A DNA stretch of 53,211 nucleotides from an uncultured Allomuricauda sp. (GTDB lineage Bacteria > Bacteroidota > Bacteroidia > Flavobacteriales > Flavobacteriaceae): positions 1 through 53,211 of the forward strand of contig NZ_CAMYIC010000016.1 of assembly GCF_947258355.1 (NCBI RefSeq). Direction: 5' to 3'. The notes under the pieces are model-generated. The model made no database searches. It saw only the letters and a program-made list of their open reading frames with translations, and was not told where the DNA came from. The position numbers and the translations under genes were made by a program. Below, piece after piece: positions 18,808-27,641 of this stretch (within the stretch, counting starts at the first letter, position 1; every line of letters begins with the position of its first letter).

Positions 18808-19686
18808 TTATAAGATACTATTTGCAGTGTCTTTTTCCCTGAGTTGGGCAAAGGACCCTTGAAGCTTTTTGGTGACATCCCCAACCTGATTGTTGGTGTA
18901 AAATACATGGTCGCCCAGCTGGGCAATGGAGGCCACTTGGGTTGTTGTGCCTGTAAAAAAGGCCTCATCCATATGTTCAATTTCGTTTTCGGCAACGGGT
19001 CTTTCGATTACGGGTATTTTAAGGTCATTGCAAAGTTTCAGTACAATCATTCTTGTAATACCGTTCAAAATATGTTCGTCGGCTGGATGTGTGATCACGG
19101 TACCGTTTTTTACAAAAAAGATATTTGTGTGGGAGCCCTCGGATATCATACCATTCCTTACCAAAGCGGCTTCATCGGTATCGGCGTTCATTGCCGCTTC
19201 ATTGGCCATAATATTGCCCAACAAAGAAATGGATTTGATATCGCACCGGTGCCATCTGAAATCTGGTTCCAAAATGGCTTTCATGTGCTTTGGATTGATG
19301 GCAGGAAGTGCATAGGGCAGGGCATACATCATAATGCTTGCGGGAACATCTTTTGGATAGGAATGTTTTCTGGGTGCTGTTCCTCGCGTAACTTGTATGT
19401 AGATCAAACAAGAGGATTCATTCAAATTGGAAGCTTTCAGCAAAGGCTTCAACTGGCGGTCTATTTCATCCACATTATAATTGATGCCGATTTTGTTCAA
19501 GTTGTCTTGCAGTCGGTCCAGGTGGGCTTTTTTATAGAAAATACCATTTTCCAATTGCACCATCACTTCGTAAATGCCATCTCCAAATAGAAATCCACGA
19601 TCAAAGACCGATATTTTTGCGTCTTCAGCGGATACTATTTTACCATTTAAATGGACTTTTTCAGGAAAGTTTCCTTTGGGCAACAT
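18808..19686 (-). CDS. dat: D-amino-acid transaminase (class IV aminotransferase)
   Basis: This is 292 aa with no signal peptide, so it is cytoplasmic. It has the class IV PLP fold. Lys151 in DIKSISLLGN is the Schiff-base lysine, and VTRGTAPRKHSYP provides the Arg106/His108 carboxylate trap that distinguishes D-amino-acid transaminases from branched-chain enzymes and ADC lyase. The ISEGSHTN segment holds the Glu that contacts PLP nitrogen. It would interconvert D-Ala/D-Glu and 2-oxo acids, feeding D-amino acids to central metabolism or making D-Glu. It is the first gene of the five-gene operon; the next four products are exported D-peptide-type hydrolases. Confidence 0.9.
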   Translation of the reverse strand: MLPKGNFPEKVHLNGKIVSAEDAKISVFDRGFLFGDGIYEVMVQLENGIFYKKAHLDRLQDNLNKIGINYNVDEIDRQLKPLLKASNLNESSCLIYIQVTRGTAPRKHSYPKDVPASIMMYALPYALPAINPKHMKAILEPDFRWHRCDIKSISLLGNIMANEAAMNADTDEAALVRNGMISEGSHTNIFFVKNGTVITHPADEHILNGITRMIVLKLCNDLKIPVIERPVAENEIEHMDEAFFTGTTTQVASIAQLGDHVFYTNNQVGDVTKKLQGSFAQLREKDTANSIL

Positions 19687-19930
19687 GTAAGGTTGGTTTT
19701 AAGCAGAAAAACGCCAATAGCGCTTTTGGTAATCTTGTTGTGTGAAGGTAACTGTTATTTCTCAAAATTAAAATTCAAGTACTAAGTTTGGTGGGGTGAT
19801 GAAATGGTTTTATGAAATTTTGGAAAAGCATTGGTTCTTTTTGAGAAATTCGCTTCCGTTAACAATAGATTGTAACGGGAAGTTTTAATTTTTGAGGAGT
19901 TTTAGCGTACTTCACCAAAAAAGAAATAAC
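19687..19930. promoter_or_regulatory. Divergent promoter region between dat and nucleotidase operons
   Basis: TAAGTTTG at 19783-19790 (plus) and TAATTTTG at 19770-19763 (minus) both match TAnnTTTG, giving back-to-back candidate promoters only a dozen bases apart. Neither has an obvious -33 TTG at proper spacing. No gene is seen in the gap. Confidence 0.4.
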
Positions 19931-20452
19931 ATGATCATTTTTGTTGATATGGACGAGGTTATTGCAGACGCTTACCAAGCCCATATAGATATTTACAATC
20001 AAGAGTTTGGTGCTCAGATCAAGGCGGAGGAGTGTTTGGGCAAGGAGTTTTGGCAATGTGTACCCGAAGCGCATCAGCAATCCATCAGAAATCATACGCG
20101 ACGGGATGGATTTTTTAAGGATTTGAAATTGATCGAGGGCAGTCAAGAAGTGCTTAGGGGGCTAAGCCAAAAACACGATGTATACATCGCATCCGCAGCA
20201 ATGGAGTTTCCACAATCCCTTCGTGAAAAATCAGATTGGTTGGATGAGTTTTTTCCATTTATCCCATGGCAGAACAGGATTTTGTGCGGAAACAAACATG
20301 TTTTAAAAGGCGATATCTTAATTGATGACCGTAGTAAGAACCTCGGGCCGTTCGATGGTAGATCTATTATGTTCACATCTCCGCACAATACCAATGTCAA
20401 CACTTTTGAACGAGCCCATACATGGCAGGATATCGCGGATAAACTTTTGTAA
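19931..20452 (+). CDS. 5'(3')-deoxyribonucleotidase-like HAD phosphatase
   Basis: This is 173 aa from the ATG at 19931; an upstream in-frame start at 19892 lacks support because the DxD motif should lie at the extreme N-terminus. Asp6 and Asp8 in FVDMDEV are the HAD nucleophile and acid. IASAA supplies motif II, Lys in HVLKGD motif III, and DILIDDRSKN motif IV. Together these fit the NT5C family, which dephosphorylates deoxyribonucleoside monophosphates. It is cytoplasmic and is the first gene of a four-gene plus-strand run with a 12-base gap to the esterase. Nothing links it mechanistically to the following exported hydrolases. Confidence 0.88.
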   Translation: MIIFVDMDEVIADAYQAHIDIYNQEFGAQIKAEECLGKEFWQCVPEAHQQSIRNHTRRDGFFKDLKLIEGSQEVLRGLSQKHDVYIASAAMEFPQSLREKSDWLDEFFPFIPWQNRILCGNKHVLKGDILIDDRSKNLGPFDGRSIMFTSPHNTNVNTFERAHTWQDIADKLL

Positions 20453-20464
20453 CTTGTAACCATA

Positions 20465-21184
20465 ATGAAAAGGAATTTACCCGGATTTTTAGTTTTAGTC
20501 ACCATGTTCTTACTTCAAGCTTGTGCTGCACAATCGCATTTGGTGCAGGATGAGCTGCAAACAGTGACCAAGGAAAACTTGAAATATTATCTCTATTATC
20601 CAGAGGAATATTTTGATTCGGAAAATGAATTTGGGCTGTTGCTTTTTTTGCACGGTGGCGGCGAATCTGGTAGGAACGTGGAAGAAATCAAGGATACGGG
20701 ACCGCCAAAAATGTTGGCCGAGGGCAAACAATTTCCATTTTTGATATTGGCCCCTCAAAATTCCCATGCCAAAAAATGGTGGAATACGGATGCGGTGGTT
20801 CAATTACTGGATTCCGTTGTGGATGCCAGTCGTGTGGATAAGCACAGATTATATTTGACAGGATTGAGTAGAGGAGGAAGTGCTTCTTGGGAATTGGCGA
20901 CCCAATACCCCGATAAATTTGCTGCGATGGCCGTAGTATGTGGTATGACACCCTTGCCCTATGCACATTGGATAGATAAAGATATGCCCATTTGGGTTTT
21001 TCATGGAGAACAGGATGATGTGATCAATGTGGAAGAATCCGATAAAATGGTGGAGAAATTACGTGAAATGGGGCACGATGTCCGATATACAAGATATAAA
21101 GGTGTTGGTCACAATGCATGGGGCAGAGCTTATACTACCGATTCTTTATATACTTGGTTCGCCGAACAAAAACGAATAGATTGA
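20465..21184 (+). CDS. Alpha/beta hydrolase lipoprotein (esterase/PHB-depolymerase-like)
   Basis: This is 239 aa with lipobox LLQAC (Cys20). LLLFLHGGGESG is the oxyanion-side strand. GLSRGG gives nucleophile Ser135, HGEQDDV the acid Asp, and GHNAW the catalytic His216. The compact size and order resemble secreted carboxylesterase/feruloyl-esterase-like or prolyl-oligopeptidase-tail enzymes. It lies 12 bases after the nucleotidase and five bases before the VanX-like gene, so it is translated from the same message. The substrate is unknown; an acyl or cell-wall ester is possible. Confidence 0.88.
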   Translation: MKRNLPGFLVLVTMFLLQACAAQSHLVQDELQTVTKENLKYYLYYPEEYFDSENEFGLLLFLHGGGESGRNVEEIKDTGPPKMLAEGKQFPFLILAPQNSHAKKWWNTDAVVQLLDSVVDASRVDKHRLYLTGLSRGGSASWELATQYPDKFAAMAVVCGMTPLPYAHWIDKDMPIWVFHGEQDDVINVEESDKMVEKLREMGHDVRYTRYKGVGHNAWGRAYTTDSLYTWFAEQKRID

Positions 21185-21189
21185 TTCAA

Positions 21190-21912
21190 ATGAAATACAC
21201 GATTGTTTTATTGGCTTTTTTGGTCTGTATAGGTTGCAAACAAAAGACTGCAAGTAATCAAAGCGACACCTCCGAAGTTGAAGCGGCTGAAGTTGTTGTG
21301 GATTCCGTTACAAAGGAAATAGCGGAAAGTAAACCTGCTGTAAAGTCCTTTGAGGGACTGGCTGATACCACTTTTGTAAGATTGGCGGACTTTAGTGAAG
21401 ATTTTGCTTATGATATGCGTTACGCCACCGAAAACAACTTCTTGAAAGCCAAAGTGTATGAGTGTGCAGAATGTTATACGAGGGTGAAAACCGCCAAAGC
21501 TTTGATTGAAGCCAACAAGGATTTTATGAAGCAAGGGGTGAAAATCAAGTTCTTTGATTGCTACCGACCCAATTCCGTACAGTACAAAATGTGGGAAATC
21601 GTGCCCAATCCGCAGTACGTGGCCAACCCCGATAAGGGTTCCATCCACAACAAAGGTGGTGCTGTGGATATTACCTTGGTAGATATGGAGGGCAATGAGC
21701 TTGATATGGGTACCGATTTTGATTACTTCGGAAAAAGAGCCTATCACGATAACTTGGATTTGCCTCAGGAGATATTGGACAACCGAAAATTGCTAAAGGA
21801 GACCATGGAAGCACATGGGTTTTGGTCCATCAGAACCGAGTGGTGGCATTATAATCTTTCAGCAGCGACTAATGACCCTGTAGCCAATTTTAAATGGGAG
21901 TGCAATGATTGA
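21190..21912 (+). CDS. VanX/DdpX-type D-Ala-D-Ala dipeptidase, lipoprotein
   Basis: This is 240 aa from the ATG at 21190; an earlier in-frame start at 21118 lies inside the upstream gene. The signal ends VCIGC (Cys16) and is followed by an acidic, Ser/Glu/Val-rich linker of about 40 residues before the M15D domain. Zinc-site residues are all present: His153 and Asp160 in SIHNKGGAVDI, and Glu217 (base) and His220 in EWWHY. The substrate-side Arg is in DCYRPNS. VanX-family enzymes split D-Ala-D-Ala; this one is predicted outside the cytoplasm, consistent with scavenging peptidoglycan dipeptide rather than vancomycin resistance. No VanA, VanH or VanRS genes are nearby. Confidence 0.9.
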   Translation: MKYTIVLLAFLVCIGCKQKTASNQSDTSEVEAAEVVVDSVTKEIAESKPAVKSFEGLADTTFVRLADFSEDFAYDMRYATENNFLKAKVYECAECYTRVKTAKALIEANKDFMKQGVKIKFFDCYRPNSVQYKMWEIVPNPQYVANPDKGSIHNKGGAVDITLVDMEGNELDMGTDFDYFGKRAYHDNLDLPQEILDNRKLLKETMEAHGFWSIRTEWWHYNLSAATNDPVANFKWECND

Positions 21913-21928
21913 CCTAAAACTCAACCTT

Positions 21929-22855
21929 ATGAAATCGCTTAAAAAATCAACCTTACTCATTGCTCTAATTTCACTTGGAATGTCTGCACAGCATACTATA
22001 ATGCCTTTATGGCCCAATACAATCCCCAACCAGAAAGTTACCAGCGAGGAAGAAGTTGTGGAATATACCGAAGATGGTATCATTTGGATCACCAATGTAC
22101 AAAAGCCGACTTTGGAAGTGTACTTGCCAGCCAAAAAGAATTCAACGGGACAGGCTGTCGTTATTTTCCCTGGAGGCGGCTATTATGGTCTGGCATACGA
22201 TTGGGAGGGGACGGATATTGCAAAAGCATTGACGGCCAAGGGTATTGCGGGCATAGTGGTAAAATATCGATTACCATGGTCCAAATCCATTACCAAAGAT
22301 AAAAATGTGGTTCCCCTGCAAGATGCGCAACGTGCCATCAGATTGGTGAAGGCAAATGCCGAGGAATGGCATATTGCTGAAGACAAGGTTGGTATCATGG
22401 GGTTTTCCGCAGGGGGGCACTTGGCTTCCTCTTTGGGCACCCATTATGATGACAAAGTTTATGAAAGGCAGGATAGCGCCGATGATATATCGGCACGGCC
22501 CAATTTTATGGCCCTTATCTATCCTGTGATTACGCTTGGCGTTCCAAGCACTCATACGGGCTCAAGGGTTTCCTTGGTGGGTGAGAACCCCACGGACGAT
22601 GCTGTGGACTATTTGTCCAACGAAAAACATGTTGATGCCGAAACACCTCCTACTTTTTTATTGCATGCCATGGACGATGATGTGGTCCCGGTGGAGAATA
22701 CTACGTTGTTTTTTAATGCCTTAAGGGCGCACAATATACCCACAACCATGCATGTTTACCCTACTGGCGGACATGGGTTTTCTTTGGCCTTAACCGATGA
22801 AAAATTGAAGAATTGGATAAACCTGTTTTTTGATTGGATAGCCCATTTGGACTAG
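21929..22855 (+). CDS. Exported alpha/beta hydrolase (BD-FAE/acetylesterase-like)
   Basis: This is 308 aa from the ATG at 21929 (signal peptide MKSLKKSTLLIALISLGMSA). The hormone-sensitive-lipase-like FPGGGYYG oxyanion motif, nucleophile Ser160 in GFSAGG, Asp in HAMDDDVVP and His in GGHGF form the triad. The closest type is secreted acetyl-xylan/acetyl-sugar esterases of the AXE/endo-xylanase-like group. It starts 16 bases after the VanX-like stop and overlaps the convergent methyltransferase by four bases. De-O-acetylation of sugars, perhaps muropeptides or plant glycans, is an inference. Confidence 0.88.
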   Translation: MKSLKKSTLLIALISLGMSAQHTIMPLWPNTIPNQKVTSEEEVVEYTEDGIIWITNVQKPTLEVYLPAKKNSTGQAVVIFPGGGYYGLAYDWEGTDIAKALTAKGIAGIVVKYRLPWSKSITKDKNVVPLQDAQRAIRLVKANAEEWHIAEDKVGIMGFSAGGHLASSLGTHYDDKVYERQDSADDISARPNFMALIYPVITLGVPSTHTGSRVSLVGENPTDDAVDYLSNEKHVDAETPPTFLLHAMDDDVVPVENTTLFFNALRAHNIPTTMHVYPTGGHGFSLALTDEKLKNWINLFFDWIAHLD

Positions 22856-24036
22856 TCCATTACTTTTTCGCAGTCCAAAACCCACAAGGTATCATTTATG
22901 GTTTTGGTGAAGAACAGGTATCTGTTTCCGCCATCCTTAATGCTATGTTTTTTGCGGATTTCCGCCACGGACATGGGAAAGTTACGTGAGGTGACATTTG
23001 CCTTGGTTACCGTCAGGGCTTTCATTGATTTTTTAGAGTAGGGGAGCCCTTTATGAATTGCAAACCTTCTCCCGGGAAAGTCGATAATATTGTCAGCAGT
23101 GTATAAATGTGAATGTGGATGTAATTTAACAAGGCCATAGGATTTTGCCACAGACTTGAACCCCCCAGACTTTAAAATAGCTACATTGGGTTCATATAAA
23201 TAGGACAATGGTTCTCCAAAATGAATTTGGGTGTCTTGTTCCTCTTCCAATTCAAAATTGAAGATGTTCCTGTGCCCTGGCAACAAGTTGATCGTTTTAA
23301 CTTGGATGCTTCCCACATATCCTTTATCCAAAACAAAAAGCAGTTCTTTTACTTCATTTTGAATGGCTACCAAATGTACTTCTTTTACAAAAGTTAGTGC
23401 GGTAATCCCCATTTTAATATCCAAAAGTGGTGAGGTTTTTACCAGAATATGTTGACTTTTTTCAAAAAGTAAAGGGAGATGTTCGGGTAAATTTGGGTGA
23501 CAATCTTCCAGTAAAAAGACCTTACCTTTTGTATCATTTCTTCGAGAAGGGTCCACATAGATCCAATCAAAACTATTGGTGGATTTTTTTAAAAATTCGA
23601 TACCGTCCTTCGAAAAGCATTTAATGTTTTCTTGTCCTAAAATTTTAAAATTATGATGGGCTATTCCACTTAATTCTTGATTGATTTCACAATGAAAAAC
23701 CTGGTCGATTTTTCTGGAAAAAAAATAACTGTCAACGCCAAAACCTCCAGTGAGGTCAACCAAGGATTTCCCGCTTACAATTTCGGTTTTATAAGCGGCT
23801 GTGATTTCCGAACTTGTCTGCTCAATATTGAGTTTGTTGGGGTAATATATCTTGGATGAGTTGAACCAAGTAGGTAGCTTGTCCTTGCATTTTTTCTTTG
23901 CTTCAATTTGTTCGGCCAATGCTTTTTGTGAAATTCCTTCAAAAACAGGTCTTGAAAGCAAAACTGTCATGATGTCAGACGACAATTTTTCATTTATAAA
24001 ATCCTGTACACCAGTATTTAAAATAAGTTTATTCAA
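22852..24036 (-). CDS. Class I SAM methyltransferase with THUMP-like domain
   Basis: This is 394 aa and cytoplasmic. An N-terminal helical region of about 95 residues is followed by a Rossmann methyltransferase core: the SAM-binding motif is LVDLTGGFGVD, an acidic ribose-contact residue lies at HCEIN, and YVDPSRR is the motif IV equivalent. The C-terminal ~120 residues match the THUMP-like appendix of this conserved Bacteroidota family. The substrate, probably RNA, is not established. It is the last gene of the tsaD-led operon, seven bases after the AI-2E transporter, which fits an RNA-modification theme. Confidence 0.82.
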   Translation of the reverse strand: MNKLILNTGVQDFINEKLSSDIMTVLLSRPVFEGISQKALAEQIEAKKKCKDKLPTWFNSSKIYYPNKLNIEQTSSEITAAYKTEIVSGKSLVDLTGGFGVDSYFFSRKIDQVFHCEINQELSGIAHHNFKILGQENIKCFSKDGIEFLKKSTNSFDWIYVDPSRRNDTKGKVFLLEDCHPNLPEHLPLLFEKSQHILVKTSPLLDIKMGITALTFVKEVHLVAIQNEVKELLFVLDKGYVGSIQVKTINLLPGHRNIFNFELEEEQDTQIHFGEPLSYLYEPNVAILKSGGFKSVAKSYGLVKLHPHSHLYTADNIIDFPGRRFAIHKGLPYSKKSMKALTVTKANVTSRNFPMSVAEIRKKHSIKDGGNRYLFFTKTINDTLWVLDCEKVMD

Positions 24037-24043
24037 ACTGATG

Positions 24044-25144
24044 CTATAAATTTTTGGTCAATTTTTTCACAAAGGAATAATCTGCTAAAAACTCCTTTAA
24101 AATAACCTTTATGGCGGTATATCCAGGTACGGCGACCACCATCCCGACCACTCCAAAAAGTAATCCTGCAATGATAATGATCAAGAAAATCTCAAGTGGA
24201 TGGGACTTTACGCTCGTGGAAAAAATAAAGGGTTGAGAAAAGAAATTATCAATGAGTTGACCTATGGTCAAACCAATTAAAACATACAAAGCTTTCGGCA
24301 GTATAACGGTGCTGAAATCTGAATCAATAAAACTGGTCATGGTCAAGGTGATCATAATCGCTCCCCCTATGATTGGACCTATGTATGGAATAATGTTGAA
24401 CAGGGCACATAGGAAGGCAATAACAACGGCATTTTCCACTCCAACGATCAAGAGGGCAACTGTATATATTACGAACAGAATAAATAGTTGCAACAGTATA
24501 CCCGCAAAATATCTGGAGAGTAGATTGTTGATTTTGTCAATGGATTTCACCAAGTTACTTTCCTTGTTATTGGGAACAAATGTCAAAATCCCATTTTGCA
24601 GCAATTTACTATCCTTTAAAAAGAAAAATGAAATGAACAGAACGGAAAAAAGACCGACACTAAAATTACTAAGTGCATTCACGAACGAATTAAGAAGGTT
24701 GGGAATAAATCCCAAATCCAAACCTTTGAGCACATTTTCCTCTATATGGGACTCATCCAATAAACTATTAAAGCTTCCCATTGAGGCCCCAAAATAGTCC
24801 AATGTTTGCAAATAGAGGGTGGTAAGGTCTCCTTTAAGGGCTTCAATATCCAAAAGCGAAAGGTTTTTACTTTGCTCCGCGATCAATGGGATAAAAAGGG
24901 ATAAAATTCCTAAAAAGATGGACAACATAAAAACCATGGTAACCACAACTGCCAAAGTGTTGGGAAACTTTAGCCTTCGTCGCAGAAACAATACAATAGG
25001 CCTGCCCAATAAAGCCAGAACAGCGGCAATGGCCAAATAGGCCAATACAGATTGTATTTTATAAAAAAACCACCCCAAAAGTACCACGCCCACCATAATG
25101 GCTACAGCGCGTAAGATTCCATTGGCTATTATTTTTGAATTCAT
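24044..25144 (-). CDS. AI-2E family transporter (PerM-like membrane protein)
   Basis: This is 366 aa with several hydrophobic spans: two near the N-terminus (about 10-45), one at about 60-85, then a soluble loop, then a cluster in the C-terminal half. The conserved PYIGPIIGG segment and the GQLIDN motif mark the family. Members export small molecules or ions; the AI-2 assignment is only a family name, and no luxS is in the window. It lies three bases after the DUF4159 gene and seven before the methyltransferase. Confidence 0.9.
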   Translation of the reverse strand: MNSKIIANGILRAVAIMVGVVLLGWFFYKIQSVLAYLAIAAVLALLGRPIVLFLRRRLKFPNTLAVVVTMVFMLSIFLGILSLFIPLIAEQSKNLSLLDIEALKGDLTTLYLQTLDYFGASMGSFNSLLDESHIEENVLKGLDLGFIPNLLNSFVNALSNFSVGLFSVLFISFFFLKDSKLLQNGILTFVPNNKESNLVKSIDKINNLLSRYFAGILLQLFILFVIYTVALLIVGVENAVVIAFLCALFNIIPYIGPIIGGAIMITLTMTSFIDSDFSTVILPKALYVLIGLTIGQLIDNFFSQPFIFSTSVKSHPLEIFLIIIIAGLLFGVVGMVVAVPGYTAIKVILKEFLADYSFVKKLTKNL

Positions 25145-25147
25145 GTA

Positions 25148-25798
25148 TTAACTTTTAAAGGCATATTCCACGATATTGGCTCCCATCTGTAAGGCTTTAA
25201 GCCGCACCTCTTCGGGGTCGTTATGAACACTTGGGTCTTCCCAGCCATCCCCAAGGTCGCATTCGTAGGTGTAGAGCAAAACAAGTCTTCCTTGGTTGAA
25301 AATTCCGAAGGCTTGGGGTCTTTTTCCATCATGCTCATGGATTTTCGGCAATCCTTCGGGAAAATTGAATTTTTGTTTGAATATAGGGTGGTCGGCACCC
25401 AGTTCTTCCAACGATTTATCTGGAAAAACTTTTTCCAACTCACGTTTTAAGTAAGGTTCCATTCCATAATTGTCATCAATATGTAAAAACCCCCCGGACA
25501 AGAGATAAGTCCGTAAATTTTGAACTTCTTCATCGGTAAAAAAAACATTTCCGTGGCCGGTCATGTGAAGGAACGGGTATTTAAATATGGAAACGCTTCC
25601 GGGTTCCACCGTTTCTGGTTCGGGATTTATTTTTGTATCGATGTTTGAATTACAGAACTGGATCAAGTTTGGTAATGCGGTGGGGTTGGAATACCAGTCC
25701 CCGCCACCACCGTATTTGAGCACGGCAACTTGCTGCCCATTTATGGACAATGCCGTAAAAAACAGCAAAAAGCTTATCAGGAAGGTGTGTTTTTTCAT
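25148..25798 (-). CDS. DUF4159 domain protein, exported
   Basis: This is 216 aa with a signal peptide (to about Gly21). The DUF4159 fold resembles a glutamine-amidotransferase-like Rossmann unit, with LKYGGGGDWYSNPTALPNL near the N-terminus, HMTGHGNVFFT and GGFLHIDDNYG as conserved blocks. The family is frequent in gliding/aerotolerance-type Bacteroidota clusters, but no activity is established. Here it is embedded between rsmE and the AI-2E gene; functional linkage is unclear. Confidence 0.85.
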   Translation of the reverse strand: MKKHTFLISFLLFFTALSINGQQVAVLKYGGGGDWYSNPTALPNLIQFCNSNIDTKINPEPETVEPGSVSIFKYPFLHMTGHGNVFFTDEEVQNLRTYLLSGGFLHIDDNYGMEPYLKRELEKVFPDKSLEELGADHPIFKQKFNFPEGLPKIHEHDGKRPQAFGIFNQGRLVLLYTYECDLGDGWEDPSVHNDPEEVRLKALQMGANIVEYAFKS

Positions 25799-25865
25799 TA
25801 GGAAATGGTTAACCGACTAATCAAAAATAGAGGATTCCTTTTTAAAAACTGAAGTGTTGCCCCAA

Positions 25866-26573
25866 TTAGTTATTGATCATCGCTACCGTAGCACAGGCAA
25901 CAATGGCTGCGGTTTCGGTACGTAGCCGATTTCTACCCAAAGAAATGGGGACGTAGCCTTTATCTTTGGCAAGATCTATTTCTTCCTTCGAAAAATCACC
26001 CTCTGGACCAATAAGAATAGTGGTGTCATTGTCAGCGATTACCTTTCGCTTCAACTCCATTTTATCACCATTTTGACAATGGGCTATGAATTTAAAGCCG
26101 GTGGAAACATTGGATTCCATGAACTCTTGATAAGATATAGGTGGATTTAGTTGTGGCAAAACCGTTTGCAGGGATTGTTTCATGGCAGATTGCAATACCC
26201 GTTCCATTCGCTCCATTTTAATGGTCTTTCTCTCGGAATGGTCACAGATAATCGGCGTAATCTCATCAACACCTATTTCGGTTGCTTTTTCCAAAAACCA
26301 TTCGTACCGGTCGTTCATTTTTGTAGGGGCGACCACCATATGGAGTTTGTATCTCTTGGGTATGGTTTTTCGATTCGAAATTATGCGAGCCTTACATTTT
26401 TTTTGATTTGGCTCCAAAATCTCAGCTTCAAATAAATACCCCTTACCATTGGTGATGTACACCTTATCCCCTTCAGATTTTCGAAGAACCCTTACAATGT
26501 GTTTACTTTCATCCGGAGGAAATATAAATTGTGTGGCACTATAGTCCAATTTGGCATTGTAGAAAAGCTGCAT
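25866..26573 (-). CDS. rsmE: 16S rRNA (uracil1498-N3)-methyltransferase
   Basis: This is 235 aa, the normal family length. An N-terminal PUA-like beta domain (about 1-70) precedes a SPOUT methyltransferase domain with a C-terminal trefoil knot: LIGPEGDFSKEEI and SLGRNRLRTETAAI are the diagnostic SAM-binding knot motifs. It methylates U1498 in the 30S decoding region. It lies 18 bases after tsaD on the same strand. Confidence 0.95.
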   Translation of the reverse strand: MQLFYNAKLDYSATQFIFPPDESKHIVRVLRKSEGDKVYITNGKGYLFEAEILEPNQKKCKARIISNRKTIPKRYKLHMVVAPTKMNDRYEWFLEKATEIGVDEITPIICDHSERKTIKMERMERVLQSAMKQSLQTVLPQLNPPISYQEFMESNVSTGFKFIAHCQNGDKMELKRKVIADNDTTILIGPEGDFSKEEIDLAKDKGYVPISLGRNRLRTETAAIVACATVAMINN

Positions 26574-26591
26574 AGCAAAGGTTTAAATTAA

Positions 26592-27620
26592 TTAGCCACC
26601 AATGGCATAACGTGCTTTGGCGGCAATATGTTGATCTGTGAACCGTCCCCTTTCAAATTTAAGGTAACCGACAATGCCGATCATGGCTGCATTGTCCGTG
26701 CAATACTCAAATTTAGGAATAAAGGTTTGCCAGCCCAACTTTTCTTCCGCTTCCTTGAGTCTGGCCCGAATTCCGGAATTGGCAGCAACACCACCACCTA
26801 TGGCTATTTGCTTGATACCTGTCTGGTCCACGGCCAATTGCAGCTTGTCCATTAGTATTTCCAATATGGTGAACTGGACCGATGCACAAATGTCGTTTAT
26901 GTTTTGTGTGATAAAATCTGGATTCTTTTGGGTTTCGCGCTGTAAAAAGTAGAGAATACTGGTTTTTAATCCACTAAAACTAAAATTTAGTCCATCTACC
27001 TTGGGTTTGGGAAATTGGAATGCACTTGGGTCGCCCAGTTTTGCGTATTTGTCGATTAATGGGCCACCAGGGTAGGGCAGTCCCATTAGTTTTGCACTTT
27101 TATCAAATGCTTCGCCCACGGCATCATCCAAAGTTTCACCCAATACCTCCATGGTAAAATAATCCGAAACCTTTACAATTTGTGTGTGCCCACCACTAAT
27201 GGTCATCCCTATAAATGGGAATGTAGGTGGAGTTTGGTTTTCATCCTCGATAAAATGTGCCAGAATATGGGCTTCCATGTGGTTGACCTCGATAAGGGGG
27301 ATATCCAGCCCCAAGGCCAATGACTTGGCGAAAGAAGTTCCCACCAATAAAGAGCCCATAAGTCCAGGTCCTCTTGTAAAAGCTATGGCAGATAGTTGTT
27401 TTTTATCGATATTTGCCTTGGCCAAGGCTTGGTGTACCACAGGGACAATGTTTTGTTGATGTGCCCTTGAAGCCAACTCAGGGACGACGCCTCCATATTG
27501 CTTGTGGATTTCTTGTGTTGCTACCACATTGCTCAGTACTTTTGTATTACAAAGTACGGCTGCAGAAGTGTCATCACAGGATGATTCAATTGCTAAAATG
27601 TATTTTTTTGGATTTTCCAC
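26592..27620 (-). CDS. tsaD: tRNA N6-threonylcarbamoyladenosine transferase TsaD
   Basis: This is 342 aa. ASKHA-type nucleotide fold: ESSCDDTSAAVL near the start, NHMEAHILAHF with the HxxxH metal site, and SGGHTQIV and GGGVAANSGIR for nucleotide contacts. It transfers the threonylcarbamoyl group to A37 of ANN-decoding tRNAs, with TsaB and TsaE (not in the window). It leads a five-gene minus-strand operon and diverges from tamB, with starts only 21 bases apart. Confidence 0.97.
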   Translation of the reverse strand: MENPKKYILAIESSCDDTSAAVLCNTKVLSNVVATQEIHKQYGGVVPELASRAHQQNIVPVVHQALAKANIDKKQLSAIAFTRGPGLMGSLLVGTSFAKSLALGLDIPLIEVNHMEAHILAHFIEDENQTPPTFPFIGMTISGGHTQIVKVSDYFTMEVLGETLDDAVGEAFDKSAKLMGLPYPGGPLIDKYAKLGDPSAFQFPKPKVDGLNFSFSGLKTSILYFLQRETQKNPDFITQNINDICASVQFTILEILMDKLQLAVDQTGIKQIAIGGGVAANSGIRARLKEAEEKLGWQTFIPKFEYCTDNAAMIGIVGYLKFERGRFTDQHIAAKARYAIGG

Positions 27621-27641
27621 AGGTTTTGGAACAAAAATTGG

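Noticed and set aside
18844..19590. 248-codon plus-strand frame opposite dat
   Set aside because: It lies wholly antisense to a clear D-amino-acid transaminase; its translation is Cys/His/Phe-rich with no family features, as expected for a shadow frame.
21208..21747. 179-codon minus-strand frame opposite the VanX-like gene
   Set aside because: Antisense shadow; the plus strand carries all zinc-site motifs.
21190..21912. Vancomycin-resistance gene
   Set aside because: VanX-like residues are present, but no VanH, VanA or VanRS partners occur, and the lipoprotein signal favours a nutritional or wall-turnover role.
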